Shown here piece after piece: positions 15,858 through 23,708 of a DNA stretch of 28,301 bases (position 1 is the stretch's first letter; every line of letters starts with the position of its first letter). Origin of the DNA: JAPLJQ01 sp037143735. Its GTDB lineage: Bacteria > Desulfobacterota > Syntrophia > Syntrophales > UBA2185. Both the position numbers and the translations under genes were made by a program. The notes beneath the pieces are model-generated. The model searched no databases. It had not been told where the DNA came from and saw only the letters and a list, made by a program, of their open reading frames with translations. The stretch spans positions 1-28,301 of the forward strand of contig JBAWYD010000016.1 of the NCBI GenBank assembly GCA_037143735.1. The letters are read 5' to 3'.

Positions 15858-16288
15858 AGTACCTTCTGGATACCTGCGTGATCTCGGAACTTGTGAAGAA
15901 GGAGCCACATCCGGCGGTGATCCGTTGGATGGATGCCGGCGATGAGAGCAGGATGTATCTGAGCGTACTGACCCTGGGAGAAATCATCAAAGGGATCACA
16001 AGGCTGCCGGATGGCGAGAAAAGAGAAAAACTGCAATCATGGGTCAGCAATGATCTTGTGATGCGATTCGGACAGCGCCTTGTGGAGATCGACGCGGAAA
16101 TTGCCTGGGCCTGGGGAACGCTGCTGGGCGAGGCGGAGAAGCGAGGCGAGAAACTGCCCGTTGTCGACAGCCTGATCGCCGTCACTGCCAGTGTCCACGG
16201 TCTTATCGTCGTCACACGCAATGTGCAGGACATGGCGCGTTGTCAGGCAAAAGTCTTTAATCCCTGGGAAAGTCAACCGGATCGATAA
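15854..16288 (+). CDS. vapC: VapC-type PIN-domain toxin (ribonuclease)
   Basis: This 144-residue PIN-domain protein has the acidic catalytic set in place: Asp6 in LLDTCVISEL, Glu43 in LTLGEIIKGI, Asp105 in LPVVDSLIAVTA, and a fourth acidic residue in TRNVQDM near residue 124. Such toxins are Mg-dependent endoribonucleases, many of which cut tRNA or rRNA loops. The WxGxxxGEAExxGEKLPVVDSLIA arrangement is typical of VapC paired with Phd-type antitoxins. It overlaps the antitoxin by 4 bp. A direct repeat carrying a palindrome follows about 110 bp downstream. The specific RNA target cannot be read from the sequence. Confidence 0.92.
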   Translation: MKYLLDTCVISELVKKEPHPAVIRWMDAGDESRMYLSVLTLGEIIKGITRLPDGEKREKLQSWVSNDLVMRFGQRLVEIDAEIAWAWGTLLGEAEKRGEKLPVVDSLIAVTASVHGLIVVTRNVQDMARCQAKVFNPWESQPDR

Positions 16289-16300
16289 CGAAAATGTAAC

Positions 16301-16437
16301 TCAACCCGACCCGGCCGATGAACCAAAACCGAGCAAAAATTTGGCATGAAATTTCGGGCTCGTCAAATATGTGTAATAATATCAAATAAATAGATAAGAA
16401 TATTTACGCGTAAATAATTTTTATTTTCAATAAAAAA
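16301..16437 (+). repeat. Direct repeat copy B with palindrome centred on ACGCGT
   Basis: This is the second copy of the repeat at 15370-15502, placed 12 bp after the vapC stop. It keeps CAACCCGA, GAACCAAA, CCGAG, AATTTGGCATG and the TTTTCAATAAAAAA end. The palindrome at 16401-16416 is a perfect 16 bp around ACGCGT (16406-16411), with TTT/AAA in place of AAA/TTT of copy A, so arm changes are compensated. It may serve as the operon terminator or as a binding site. Confidence 0.65.
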
Positions 16438-16455
16438 GCCATGCCCGCATCCCCC

Positions 16456-16642
16456 TTGTCATTCTCGCGCAGGCGGGAATCCACTTCCAACCATTTAACC
16501 TTACATGAGGTTAGCGCGGACTGATGATCAAAAACCCGGTTCCACAAGAAACATGGAAAGGCGCTACGAGCGGGAGGCGACGCCAAAGCTGGGGGCATGC
16601 AGTCTTTTCAGTAGATTCGGGCTTCCGCAGGAATGATGGAAT
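16456..16642. mobile_element. REP pair / MITE-like inverted element
   Basis: ATTCTCGCGCAGGCGGGAAT (16461-16480) is a REP-type hairpin of the widespread TCATTCCCGCxxxxGCGGGAATCC family. A degenerate copy in opposite orientation lies at 16615-16634. Together they form ~25-bp imperfect terminal inverted repeats around about 130 bp of non-coding DNA. A small palindrome, TAACCT/AGGTTA (16496-16513), lies inside. No transposase is encoded. Confidence 0.55.
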
Positions 16643-17017
16643 TTTAGATAGTTGTTGCCAGAGTAAAATGAACATAAGCGATGAGGACGATCCCGACATC
16701 ATCTCAATTTCGACCAGGCCGAACATTTTCAAAAATAATGCGACATGCGTCTGACGTTTGGGGGTTGCTTTTTTCAAAAGCGCCATGAATAGTTGATCAC
16801 GAGGGTGAGCCGGCCAGCCAAACCGCGCCGTAAGATCGGTTTCGAGAGAACAGGCGGGCGGGGAGACAACATGTGAGGTAAGAGCGGACAAGAGAAAACT
16901 TGATGCGACTGCATGATATGACTGAAATTTACAAATAGTCTGAATCATATTGAAAACATTCGATTGCATCGTCTCCAAGGATGAGAAAGACAACTTTCAT
17001 TTGCTAAGGGATTACGA
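16643..17017. other. Gene-free region upstream of cas3
   Basis: I find no gene I can support in these 375 bases. A minus-strand frame is open across 16511-16993, but it runs through the REP element and lacks a credible start or domain. The cas operon promoter should lie in the AT-richer part near 16900-17010, but no clear -35/-10 pair stands out. Confidence 0.5.
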
Positions 17018-19333
17018 ATGACCGAAACTTTCTACGCACATAGTGCAAATGCAGAAGGACAAAAGCATCCATTGGCAACTCATTTGACGAATGTTGCCGA
17101 AGCGGCGAGGAATTTTGCTGGTGATGCATCTTGGACTGACGAGGCGGTCCTTGGTGGACAATTTCACGACCTCGGAAAGTATGCGGATCTTTTCCAAGCG
17201 CGTTTGCGGGGCGAAGTCAGCGGGTTGGATCACTGGTCACCAGGTGTATGGGTTGCTCTGGAACACCATGCCGCAGCCGCAGCTTTGGCTATTCAAGGTC
17301 ACCACATAGGACTCCAATCTATCTCTTGCCTGAGAAATGCGTCTGCCCAAAAGCTTGTCGAACGGCACCCCCTCAAACTGAAACTCAGCGACACGGATGT
17401 CAATCGTCTCAAGGCCAGATTTTCAGAAGACCTTCTTGTGGTGGCTAAGCCTTCGAATCTGGTTATAAAGCCGCAGGAGGGATTTCAGAATCCTGTTGCC
17501 ACCATGCTGGATGTCAGGATGCTCTTCTCATGCCTGACAGATGCCGACTTCCTGGATACGGAGGCCCACTTCGAAGGGGATGCGTGGGGCAAGAGGTATC
17601 GCGATCCAGGACCGGAACTGAAGGCGAAAGAGGCTCTTGACGTCCTGGAGCGGTTCATGGATGGCAAAGTCCGCTGCACCAGCGAAGCGGACAAGAACGT
17701 GCTGGATGCTAGAAACACTCTTTGGGAGATGGCCAAATCCTCCGCAGCTGCCGCGCCTGGACTCTTTACATTGACCGCGCCAACCGGCAGCGGCAAGACT
17801 TTGGCCATGCTCAAATTCGCTTTGGAGCACGCGGTTCGCAACAATCAGAAGCGGATTATTCTTGCTGTCCCGTATTTGTCGATCATCGAACAGACAGCGG
17901 CCATTTACCGGGCCGTGTTCCAATCGTTTCCGGAACAGTACGTGCTTGAGCATCATAGCCTTGCCGGCCTGGGCAGTGAAGAGGCGAAAGGTGACGCGGA
18001 GTTTGCCGTCGAACGTGCTCGTCGGCTTCTCTCAGAGAATTGGGATGCCCCGATTATCGTCACCACCAACGTGCAACTACTCGAATCGCTTTTTTCCAAT
18101 CGACCGTCAGCTTGTCGTAAACTGCATAATCTTATGGAATCGGTCATCATGTTTGATGAGGCGCAGACATTGCCACAATCATTGACTGTGCCGACTCTTG
18201 CGGCTTTGTCGCATCTGTCCAACACATACCGGACCACAGTTCTTTTCGCGACCGCAACCCAACCGGCGTTCGATGCCCTGGATATTGCGGTGAGCTCATA
18301 CGTTCCTACAGGGTGGCGGCCAACAGAAGCGGCGCCAGAGCATCCTCGCCTCTACGGCATACTCCGGCGGTATGATGTCCATTGGCCGAATCAAGGTGAA
18401 GTTACGGAATGGCCAACACTGGCGGATGAACTTCGGCGCGAGAAACAAGTGCTTTGCGTTGTAAACCTCAAGAGCCATGCGGCGGCGCTCCTCGAAGAGA
18501 TGAAGGACGATGAGGCCATCCTTCATCTCTCCACTAACCTCTGTGCATACCATCGCCGGACGGTTCTGGACGACGTGCGCGCCAGATTGAAGCACGGGAA
18601 GCCTTGTCGCTTGATTTCCACCCAATGCGTCGAGGCCGGCGTGGATGTTGATTTTCCCGTTGTCTATCGCGCCCTCGCGCCGCTGGATGCCATTGCCCAG
18701 GCCGCCGGACGCTGTAACCGGGAGGGGCGCCTCAAGGATGACGACGGCAAGCGGAGACTGGGGGAGGTGCGGGTGTTCGAGCCAGCCGTCACGGGCAACT
18801 ACCGGAAGCGCTATCCGACACGGGCCTATTACCAAGCAACAGAGGTTACCCGAACGATGCTGATCCTATCTGGCGAGGCGGGCCTTGATCTTAACGATCC
18901 AGCGGTGTTCCGTGACTACTATCACCGGCTGTATGACCTAAGTAAGCCGGAAGCCCAAAGCAAAGAACTTACGGATGCAGTGACTGCCGTTGATTTCGTT
19001 CGCGTTGCAGAGGAATACCGGTTGATTGATCAGTCAGCCATCCAGGTGCTGGTTCCCTACGAACAGAATATTGATCAGTTCATTGACTTGAGTCGTCGTC
19101 AGGACGAGGAAGGGATAAACGCCCAATGGATACGGCGATCCCAGGGGCTGGCGGTCAGCGTCTTCCGGCCAAAACAAGACCACCCCGCGTGGGAGGTGCT
19201 GATTCCGGCAAAGCTACGCTATGGCAAGGGTACCTCAGACGAATGGTATATTCTGGAAGATCGCGACCGCGTTTTTTATGATGAGATTTTGGGGCTGCGC
19301 TTACCGCAATCACAACAGATTCTAATTGCCTGA
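17018..19333 (+). CDS. cas3: CRISPR-associated helicase-nuclease Cas3 (type I-C)
   Basis: This 771-residue effector unwinds and shreds target DNA after Cascade binding. The N-terminal HD nuclease domain (about 1-210) shows His-containing motifs at FYAHS, FHDLGK (His50-Asp51) and ALEHHAAAAALAIQGHH. The SF2 helicase part has Walker A APTGSGKT (Lys260), the DEAQ box at 380-383 (IMFDEAQTLP), the SAT-like motif FATATQP, STQCVEAGVDVDFP, and motif VI QAAGRCNREG (about 560-569). A C-terminal domain follows. HD and helicase are in one chain, as in I-C systems. It is the first gene of the cas operon, and its stop lies 16 bp before cas5c. Confidence 0.96.
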   Translation: MTETFYAHSANAEGQKHPLATHLTNVAEAARNFAGDASWTDEAVLGGQFHDLGKYADLFQARLRGEVSGLDHWSPGVWVALEHHAAAAALAIQGHHIGLQSISCLRNASAQKLVERHPLKLKLSDTDVNRLKARFSEDLLVVAKPSNLVIKPQEGFQNPVATMLDVRMLFSCLTDADFLDTEAHFEGDAWGKRYRDPGPELKAKEALDVLERFMDGKVRCTSEADKNVLDARNTLWEMAKSSAAAAPGLFTLTAPTGSGKTLAMLKFALEHAVRNNQKRIILAVPYLSIIEQTAAIYRAVFQSFPEQYVLEHHSLAGLGSEEAKGDAEFAVERARRLLSENWDAPIIVTTNVQLLESLFSNRPSACRKLHNLMESVIMFDEAQTLPQSLTVPTLAALSHLSNTYRTTVLFATATQPAFDALDIAVSSYVPTGWRPTEAAPEHPRLYGILRRYDVHWPNQGEVTEWPTLADELRREKQVLCVVNLKSHAAALLEEMKDDEAILHLSTNLCAYHRRTVLDDVRARLKHGKPCRLISTQCVEAGVDVDFPVVYRALAPLDAIAQAAGRCNREGRLKDDDGKRRLGEVRVFEPAVTGNYRKRYPTRAYYQATEVTRTMLILSGEAGLDLNDPAVFRDYYHRLYDLSKPEAQSKELTDAVTAVDFVRVAEEYRLIDQSAIQVLVPYEQNIDQFIDLSRRQDEEGINAQWIRRSQGLAVSVFRPKQDHPAWEVLIPAKLRYGKGTSDEWYILEDRDRVFYDEILGLRLPQSQQILIA

Positions 19334-19349
19334 AGAAAGGAGGAAAAAT

Positions 19350-20117
19350 GTGAATAACAAGACCCACACCCTGGAAGTATGGGGCGACTTGGCCTGCTTC
19401 ACCCGCCCGGAGATGAAGGTGGAGCGGTTCAGCTACCCGGTCATCACGCCGTCCGCCGCACGGGGGATCTTCGATGCCATTTACTGGGAGGGAATCCGCG
19501 ACGATCATGGCATCCGTCCCTATTTCCACTGGCAGATGGAGTTGATCGAAATCTTGGAGATGCCCCGTTACATTGCCCTGCGGCGAAATGAGGTCAAGGA
19601 CAAAGTCCCGTCAGACAGGACCATCAAGGCTTGGATGGAAGGACGCGAACAGCCGGAGCCGCTTTGGGCCGATGGAGGCAAGGATGAGTTAGGCACCGAC
19701 CAGAAGGGCCGGACCCAGCGGCAAACCATGGCGCTGAAAAATGTCCGCTACCGCCTGACCGCTCGGATCATCCCCAAACCGAAATTTTCCACACCGGAGC
19801 AGACCAATAAGTTCGACAGCATATTCGAACGGCGAGCGAAACAAGGAAAATGTTTCCAGCAACCCTTCTTTGGTTGCAGCGAATTCCCGGCCTTCTTTGA
19901 ATACGTTCAGCATAGTGAATCCTCCTCAAAGCGGGCGATCCTTTTTGATCAGCACATCGGCTGGATGCTCTACGATGTCTTCGATTTGCGGCGCGACATC
20001 GTTCTGGACGATGAGCCCTTCATCTCCCTCTTCGATGCCACGGTGAAGGGGGGCGTTCTGGAGGTTCCGCCCTTCGAGAGCGAAAAGGTACGGAAACCGG
20101 AAAGGGGGATAATCTGA
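19350..20117 (+). CDS. cas5c: Cas5c (Cas5d), crRNA-processing subunit of type I-C Cascade
   Basis: This 255-residue protein most probably starts at GTG 19350 with Shine-Dalgarno AAAGGAGG (19336-19343). An upstream in-frame TTG at 19326 overlaps the end of cas3. It opens HTLEVWGDLACFTRPEMKVERFSYPVITPSAARGIFDAIYW, the classic I-C Cas5 N-terminus with its RAMP fold. QTMALKNVRYRLTARI (about 129-144) corresponds to the segment carrying a catalytic Lys in characterised Cas5d enzymes. In type I-C, which lacks cas6, this protein cuts pre-crRNA at the base of the repeat hairpin and stays bound to the 5' handle. No cas6 is present in the operon. Its stop overlaps the cas8c start by 1 bp. Confidence 0.94.
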   Translation: MNNKTHTLEVWGDLACFTRPEMKVERFSYPVITPSAARGIFDAIYWEGIRDDHGIRPYFHWQMELIEILEMPRYIALRRNEVKDKVPSDRTIKAWMEGREQPEPLWADGGKDELGTDQKGRTQRQTMALKNVRYRLTARIIPKPKFSTPEQTNKFDSIFERRAKQGKCFQQPFFGCSEFPAFFEYVQHSESSSKRAILFDQHIGWMLYDVFDLRRDIVLDDEPFISLFDATVKGGVLEVPPFESEKVRKPERGII

Positions 20118-21895
20118 TGCTTCAAGAACTTGTTCGGTACGCTCAGAAGACCCCCGGCCTCGACCCAGAACCTGGCTTTACCTCTCGGACGGTAAGATGG
20201 CTTGCGGAACTTTCCCTGGACGGTCAACTGGTCAATGTATTGCCTCTGGGAGATGACAAGGGAGAACAGACACCAAAGTGCCCTGCTATGGACAAAATGA
20301 ATGCCGGTGGTCGCGCCCATTTCCTCGTGGAAACCTTGCAGACGATAACCCTTCTCTGCAAACCCAACGAAGACCCGAAAAAGGTTGCAGGATCTCGGAA
20401 GAAACAAACTTACTTCAAGGAAATGGTTCGTCAGGCGTCAGTGGCGGCTATGGCCATTCAGCCCCTTGCACAGTTTCTCAATGACGTTGAACAGGTGGAA
20501 GAGTTACGTGCGCGTCTGTCAGCGGAAAAGGCCAAGCCGACCGACTGGCTGCGCTGGCGCATTGCTGGCACGAATCCTTTGCAGCAAGCAGAGGTACTGG
20601 ACTGGTGGCGCAAATGGCGCGAGACAGACCTGGCAAAAGGGAAGCCACAAGAAAAGCTGAAAAGTGGCAAACCGGAAAGGCAAGATTTGCGTGATGCGGT
20701 TTCTGCCGGAATGGTTTGCTTCCTGACCGGAGAGGTGCTGGACCCGCTTTCCACACAACCGAAAATTACCGGACTTTCCGGCGTCGGTGGTCTGGGAATG
20801 GGAGATGTCATGGTTGGTTTCGACAAGGCGGCGTTTTGCTCATTCGGCCTGGAGCAGTCGAGCAATGCCGCCATGGGGGAGAATTCGACCCGCATGTATG
20901 TTGATGCACTCAATTATCTTATCAAAGACAAGAATCACTCCCGAAAAATGGCTAAGGCCCTTGTCGTTCATTGGTTCAAGGAGGCAGTCAAACCGGAAGA
21001 CGATCCGTTGACTTTTTTATTTGAACCGCCTGAACAGACTGAGGCAGCAGCACAAAGCACGGCTAGAAAAATCCTCGACTCTCTGCGTACCGGAGAGCGA
21101 CCGATTCCGGCTAATAACCGTTACTTTGCCATGACCGTATCGGGTGCAGCGGGACGGGTTATGGTGCGTGACTGGATGGAGGGGAGTTTTGAGGAACTGG
21201 TTGCCAGAATCGAACAATGGTTCTCCGACCTGGAGATTGTTGCCCGAAACGGCGGCAAACTGGCTCCTGATCAGAAATTTATGGCAGTGTGCGGTGCAAT
21301 CGTACGGGATTTAAAAGACTTTCCTGCACCAACGGCAACGACCCTTTGGCGTGTCGTCCTGGCCGGGTTGCCGATTCCCCAGCCCCTCATCGCCCAGGCA
21401 CTGGCCCGTTTCCGCACTGACCTTATTGACGACAAACCGTTCAACCATGCCCGTATGGGTTTAATCAAAGCATACTTCATTCGCAAAGGAGGAAATCACG
21501 GTATGAATGCCTATCTGAACAAAGAACACCCTGAACCCGCGTACCACTGTGGGCGTCTTCTGGCAATGCTGGCGAGCCTGCAAAGGGCGGCGCTGGGGGA
21601 TGTCGGCGCCGGTGTCGTGCAACGCTACTATGTGGCGGCCAGCCAGATGCCGGGCCTTACCCTTGGGCGACTTTTCGGCAACGCCAAAAACCACCTGAAC
21701 AAACTGGATGGAGGCCTTGCCTTCTGGTATGAGGACCAGCTTGCCGAGATTATGAGCCGCATTCAGGATCGTATCCCGGCAACCCTCAACCTCGAACGGC
21801 AGAGCCTTTTCGCTCTCGGCTATTACCAGCAGATTGCCGCCAATCGGGCGGGCAAGAACAACACCAACGAATCCAGCAAAGGAGACCAACAATGA
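20117..21895 (+). CDS. cas8c: Cas8c (Csd1), large subunit of type I-C Cascade
   Basis: This 592-residue protein is of normal length for Csd1. It begins MLQELVRYAQKT and carries the Csd1 motif YLNKEHPEPAYHCGRLLAMLASLQRAALGDVGAGVVQRYYVAASQMP near residues 470-515. It also has GLGMGDVMVGFDKAAFCSFGLEQSSNAAMGE around 225-255. Cas8c recognises the PAM and opens the target duplex. In many I-C systems an internal translation start also yields a small Cas11-like subunit from its C-terminal part, so that should be looked for here. ATG 20117 shares its first base with the cas5c stop, and its own stop overlaps the cas7 ATG (ATGA). Confidence 0.95.
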   Translation: MLQELVRYAQKTPGLDPEPGFTSRTVRWLAELSLDGQLVNVLPLGDDKGEQTPKCPAMDKMNAGGRAHFLVETLQTITLLCKPNEDPKKVAGSRKKQTYFKEMVRQASVAAMAIQPLAQFLNDVEQVEELRARLSAEKAKPTDWLRWRIAGTNPLQQAEVLDWWRKWRETDLAKGKPQEKLKSGKPERQDLRDAVSAGMVCFLTGEVLDPLSTQPKITGLSGVGGLGMGDVMVGFDKAAFCSFGLEQSSNAAMGENSTRMYVDALNYLIKDKNHSRKMAKALVVHWFKEAVKPEDDPLTFLFEPPEQTEAAAQSTARKILDSLRTGERPIPANNRYFAMTVSGAAGRVMVRDWMEGSFEELVARIEQWFSDLEIVARNGGKLAPDQKFMAVCGAIVRDLKDFPAPTATTLWRVVLAGLPIPQPLIAQALARFRTDLIDDKPFNHARMGLIKAYFIRKGGNHGMNAYLNKEHPEPAYHCGRLLAMLASLQRAALGDVGAGVVQRYYVAASQMPGLTLGRLFGNAKNHLNKLDGGLAFWYEDQLAEIMSRIQDRIPATLNLERQSLFALGYYQQIAANRAGKNNTNESSKGDQQ

Positions 21896-22893
21896 ACATT
21901 CAGAACCGCTACGAGTTTCTTTACCTATTCGACTGTGAAAACGGCAACCCCAACGGCGACCCCGACGCTGGTAACAGCCCGCGCATTGACCCGGAGGACA
22001 TGCACGGCCTTGTTTCCGACGTAGCCCTTAAGCGGCGTGTTCGGAACTTCATTCAGGAAAAATTCGGCGCCGATATTAAAGCTGCCATTCCGAATGCTAT
22101 CTACATTCAACATTCGACTAACCTAAATAAGTACATCACCAAGGCTCATGAGGAAACGGGCGGCAAACCCGAAGGTGGTGGAAACCGTACTCAAGTTACG
22201 AACGCGCGTGAATGGATGTGCAAGACATTTTTCGATGTCCGAACTTTTGGCGCGGTTATGAGCACCGGCGCCAATGCAGGCCAAGTGCGCGGCCCCGTGC
22301 AGTTCTCCTTTGCTCGTTCTGTTGATACCATCTTGCCACTGGAGGCATCCATCACCCGCATGGCGGTGGCGGAAAAGGTCCCCGGCGCAAAAACGATGGC
22401 AGACTATGAGAAGTGGGAAAACGCACAGGAGGAGGACAAGCTCCGCACCATGGGCCGTAAGGCTCTGATACCCTATGGTCTCTATGTAGCCAAGGGTTTC
22501 ATCAGCGCCAATCTTGCAAAAGGAACCGGTTTTTCCGATGACGATCTGAAAAATCTCTGGGAAGCGCTTTACAACATGTACGATCACGACCGTTCCGCCA
22601 GCAAAGGAATGATGTCCTGCCGGGGCCTCTATGTGTTCAAACACGTGGGAACCGACATCAATCCTGATCAGAGGGTAAGGCAGGCCATGCTCGGATGCGC
22701 GCCCGCCCACACACTGCTGGACATCGGGAAAGTGATAGAAATCTGCAAAGCTGAGGAAGCAATGAGCAGGGACAAGGAGACAACGCCGCGTAGGTTTGCC
22801 CATTATAAAGTAACGGTGAACAAAGATAACATCCCTACCGGTATTGAACTCTGGATGTGGGATGACAGCAAAGGCGGCTTAACCAAGGTGTAA
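21892..22893 (+). CDS. cas7: Cas7 (Csd2), backbone subunit of type I-C Cascade
   Basis: This 333-residue RAMP protein polymerises along the crRNA spacer. The N-terminus RYEFLYLFDCENGNPNGDPDAGNSPRID is diagnostic of Csd2/Csh2-type Cas7, followed by the VSDVALKRRVRNFI segment. FDVRTFGAVMSTGANAGQVRGPVQFSFARSVD (about 104-135) is the conserved glycine-rich central motif. Shine-Dalgarno AAAGGAGA lies just before ATG 21892 within the end of cas8c, and the genes overlap by 4 bp, which supports balanced subunit production. The gene ends 4 bp before cas4. Confidence 0.96.
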   Translation: MNIQNRYEFLYLFDCENGNPNGDPDAGNSPRIDPEDMHGLVSDVALKRRVRNFIQEKFGADIKAAIPNAIYIQHSTNLNKYITKAHEETGGKPEGGGNRTQVTNAREWMCKTFFDVRTFGAVMSTGANAGQVRGPVQFSFARSVDTILPLEASITRMAVAEKVPGAKTMADYEKWENAQEEDKLRTMGRKALIPYGLYVAKGFISANLAKGTGFSDDDLKNLWEALYNMYDHDRSASKGMMSCRGLYVFKHVGTDINPDQRVRQAMLGCAPAHTLLDIGKVIEICKAEEAMSRDKETTPRRFAHYKVTVNKDNIPTGIELWMWDDSKGGLTKV

Positions 22894-22897
22894 ATGA

Positions 22898-23551
22898 ATG
22901 TCTGAAAATGGTTTCATTGAGGATGCAGAGAAGGAATTGATTCCGATTTCCGCTCTGAACCAATATTCTTACTGTCCACGGCGCTGCGCACTTATCCATA
23001 TCGAACAGGTCTGGACTGAGAACCGTTTTACTGCCGAGGGTCGAATCATGCACGAGCGGGTGCACGACGAAAACCGGGAATCACGGGGCGACGTCCGGAT
23101 CGATTATGGGGTGTCGCTCCGTTCTCTGCGACTGGGGCTGATCGGAAAGGCCGACGTCGTGGAGTTTCACCGACAGCCGGACGGCGCGTGGCTTCCTTTC
23201 CCCGTTGAGTATAAGCGGGGCAAACCGAAAGTCGATCACAGCGACAAGATCCAACTTTGCGCCCAGACGATCTGCCTGATGGAAATGCTGGGCGTTGTGA
23301 TCCCGGAGGGGGCGCTCTTCTACGGCCAGACGCGCCGCCGTCTCGACGTCGTCTTCGACGAAGCCCTGCGGCGGGAAACCGAAAATACGGCCCGGCGGGC
23401 GCATGACCTCATCGCCTCAGGCCGGACACCGCCGCCGGTCTATGCAAAACGGTGCGAGAGCTGTTCGCTTTTGGCCGAATGCTTGCCGAAGTCGATCCAG
23501 AAGCGTCGCTCGGTGAAGAATTATCTGAATCGAGTTTTGGCTGAATCATGA
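22898..23551 (+). CDS. cas4: Cas4, 4Fe-4S RecB-like nuclease for spacer acquisition
   Basis: This 217-residue protein has a Cas4/RecB nuclease fold. Cys26 in YSYCPRRC and the C-terminal trio Cys186, Cys189 and Cys195 (RCESCSLLAEC) are placed to hold an iron-sulfur cluster. Nuclease motifs are visible as GKADVVEF and FPVEYKRGK (Asp and Glu-x-Lys, about 84-107), followed by QLCAQTICLMEMLG (QhxxY-like region). Cas4 trims prespacers and selects those with a PAM, working with Cas1-Cas2. ATG 22898 follows cas7 by 4 bp, with AAGGTG as Shine-Dalgarno. In typical I-C loci cas1 follows directly; here about 2.1 kb of other genes intervene. Confidence 0.95.
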   Translation: MSENGFIEDAEKELIPISALNQYSYCPRRCALIHIEQVWTENRFTAEGRIMHERVHDENRESRGDVRIDYGVSLRSLRLGLIGKADVVEFHRQPDGAWLPFPVEYKRGKPKVDHSDKIQLCAQTICLMEMLGVVIPEGALFYGQTRRRLDVVFDEALRRETENTARRAHDLIASGRTPPPVYAKRCESCSLLAECLPKSIQKRRSVKNYLNRVLAES

Positions 23552-23575
23552 AAAATATCTTTACAGGGGTGCTGA

Positions 23576-23635
23576 ATGTCTAAAAATTTGGAGGTCGAAT
23601 ATATCGAAGGGGTTATTGTCGAGGAAACGCGATAA
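23576..23635 (+). CDS. Tiny ORF (19 residues) after cas4, uncertain
   Basis: ATG 23576 opens a 19-codon frame (MSKNLEVEYIEGVIVEETR). GGGGTG upstream is a possible but close Shine-Dalgarno. I recognise no family. It may be chance, or the start of a gene truncated when the RhuM/BRO segment arrived. TTATTGTC (23613-23620) and GACAATAA (23662-23669) form an inverted repeat across its end, which may be a regulatory site for the following gene. Confidence 0.25.
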   Translation: MSKNLEVEYIEGVIVEETR

Positions 23636-23708
23636 TAGCCAATAAACTTGAGAATAAACGTGACAATAAGTCGCGATTAAAAGGCGAGTTATTGAGAAGG
23701 ACTGCCCC

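Noticed and set aside
16511..16993. 160-codon minus-strand ORF upstream of cas3
   Set aside because: It runs through the REP element (the LRKPES string is a REP translation) and has no clear start or domain. It could be a fossil gene, but I cannot support it.
23548..23583. 11-codon ORF overlapping the cas4 stop
   Set aside because: It is too short and has no support beyond the ATGA overlap. It is mentioned only as a possible trace of the old cas1 start.
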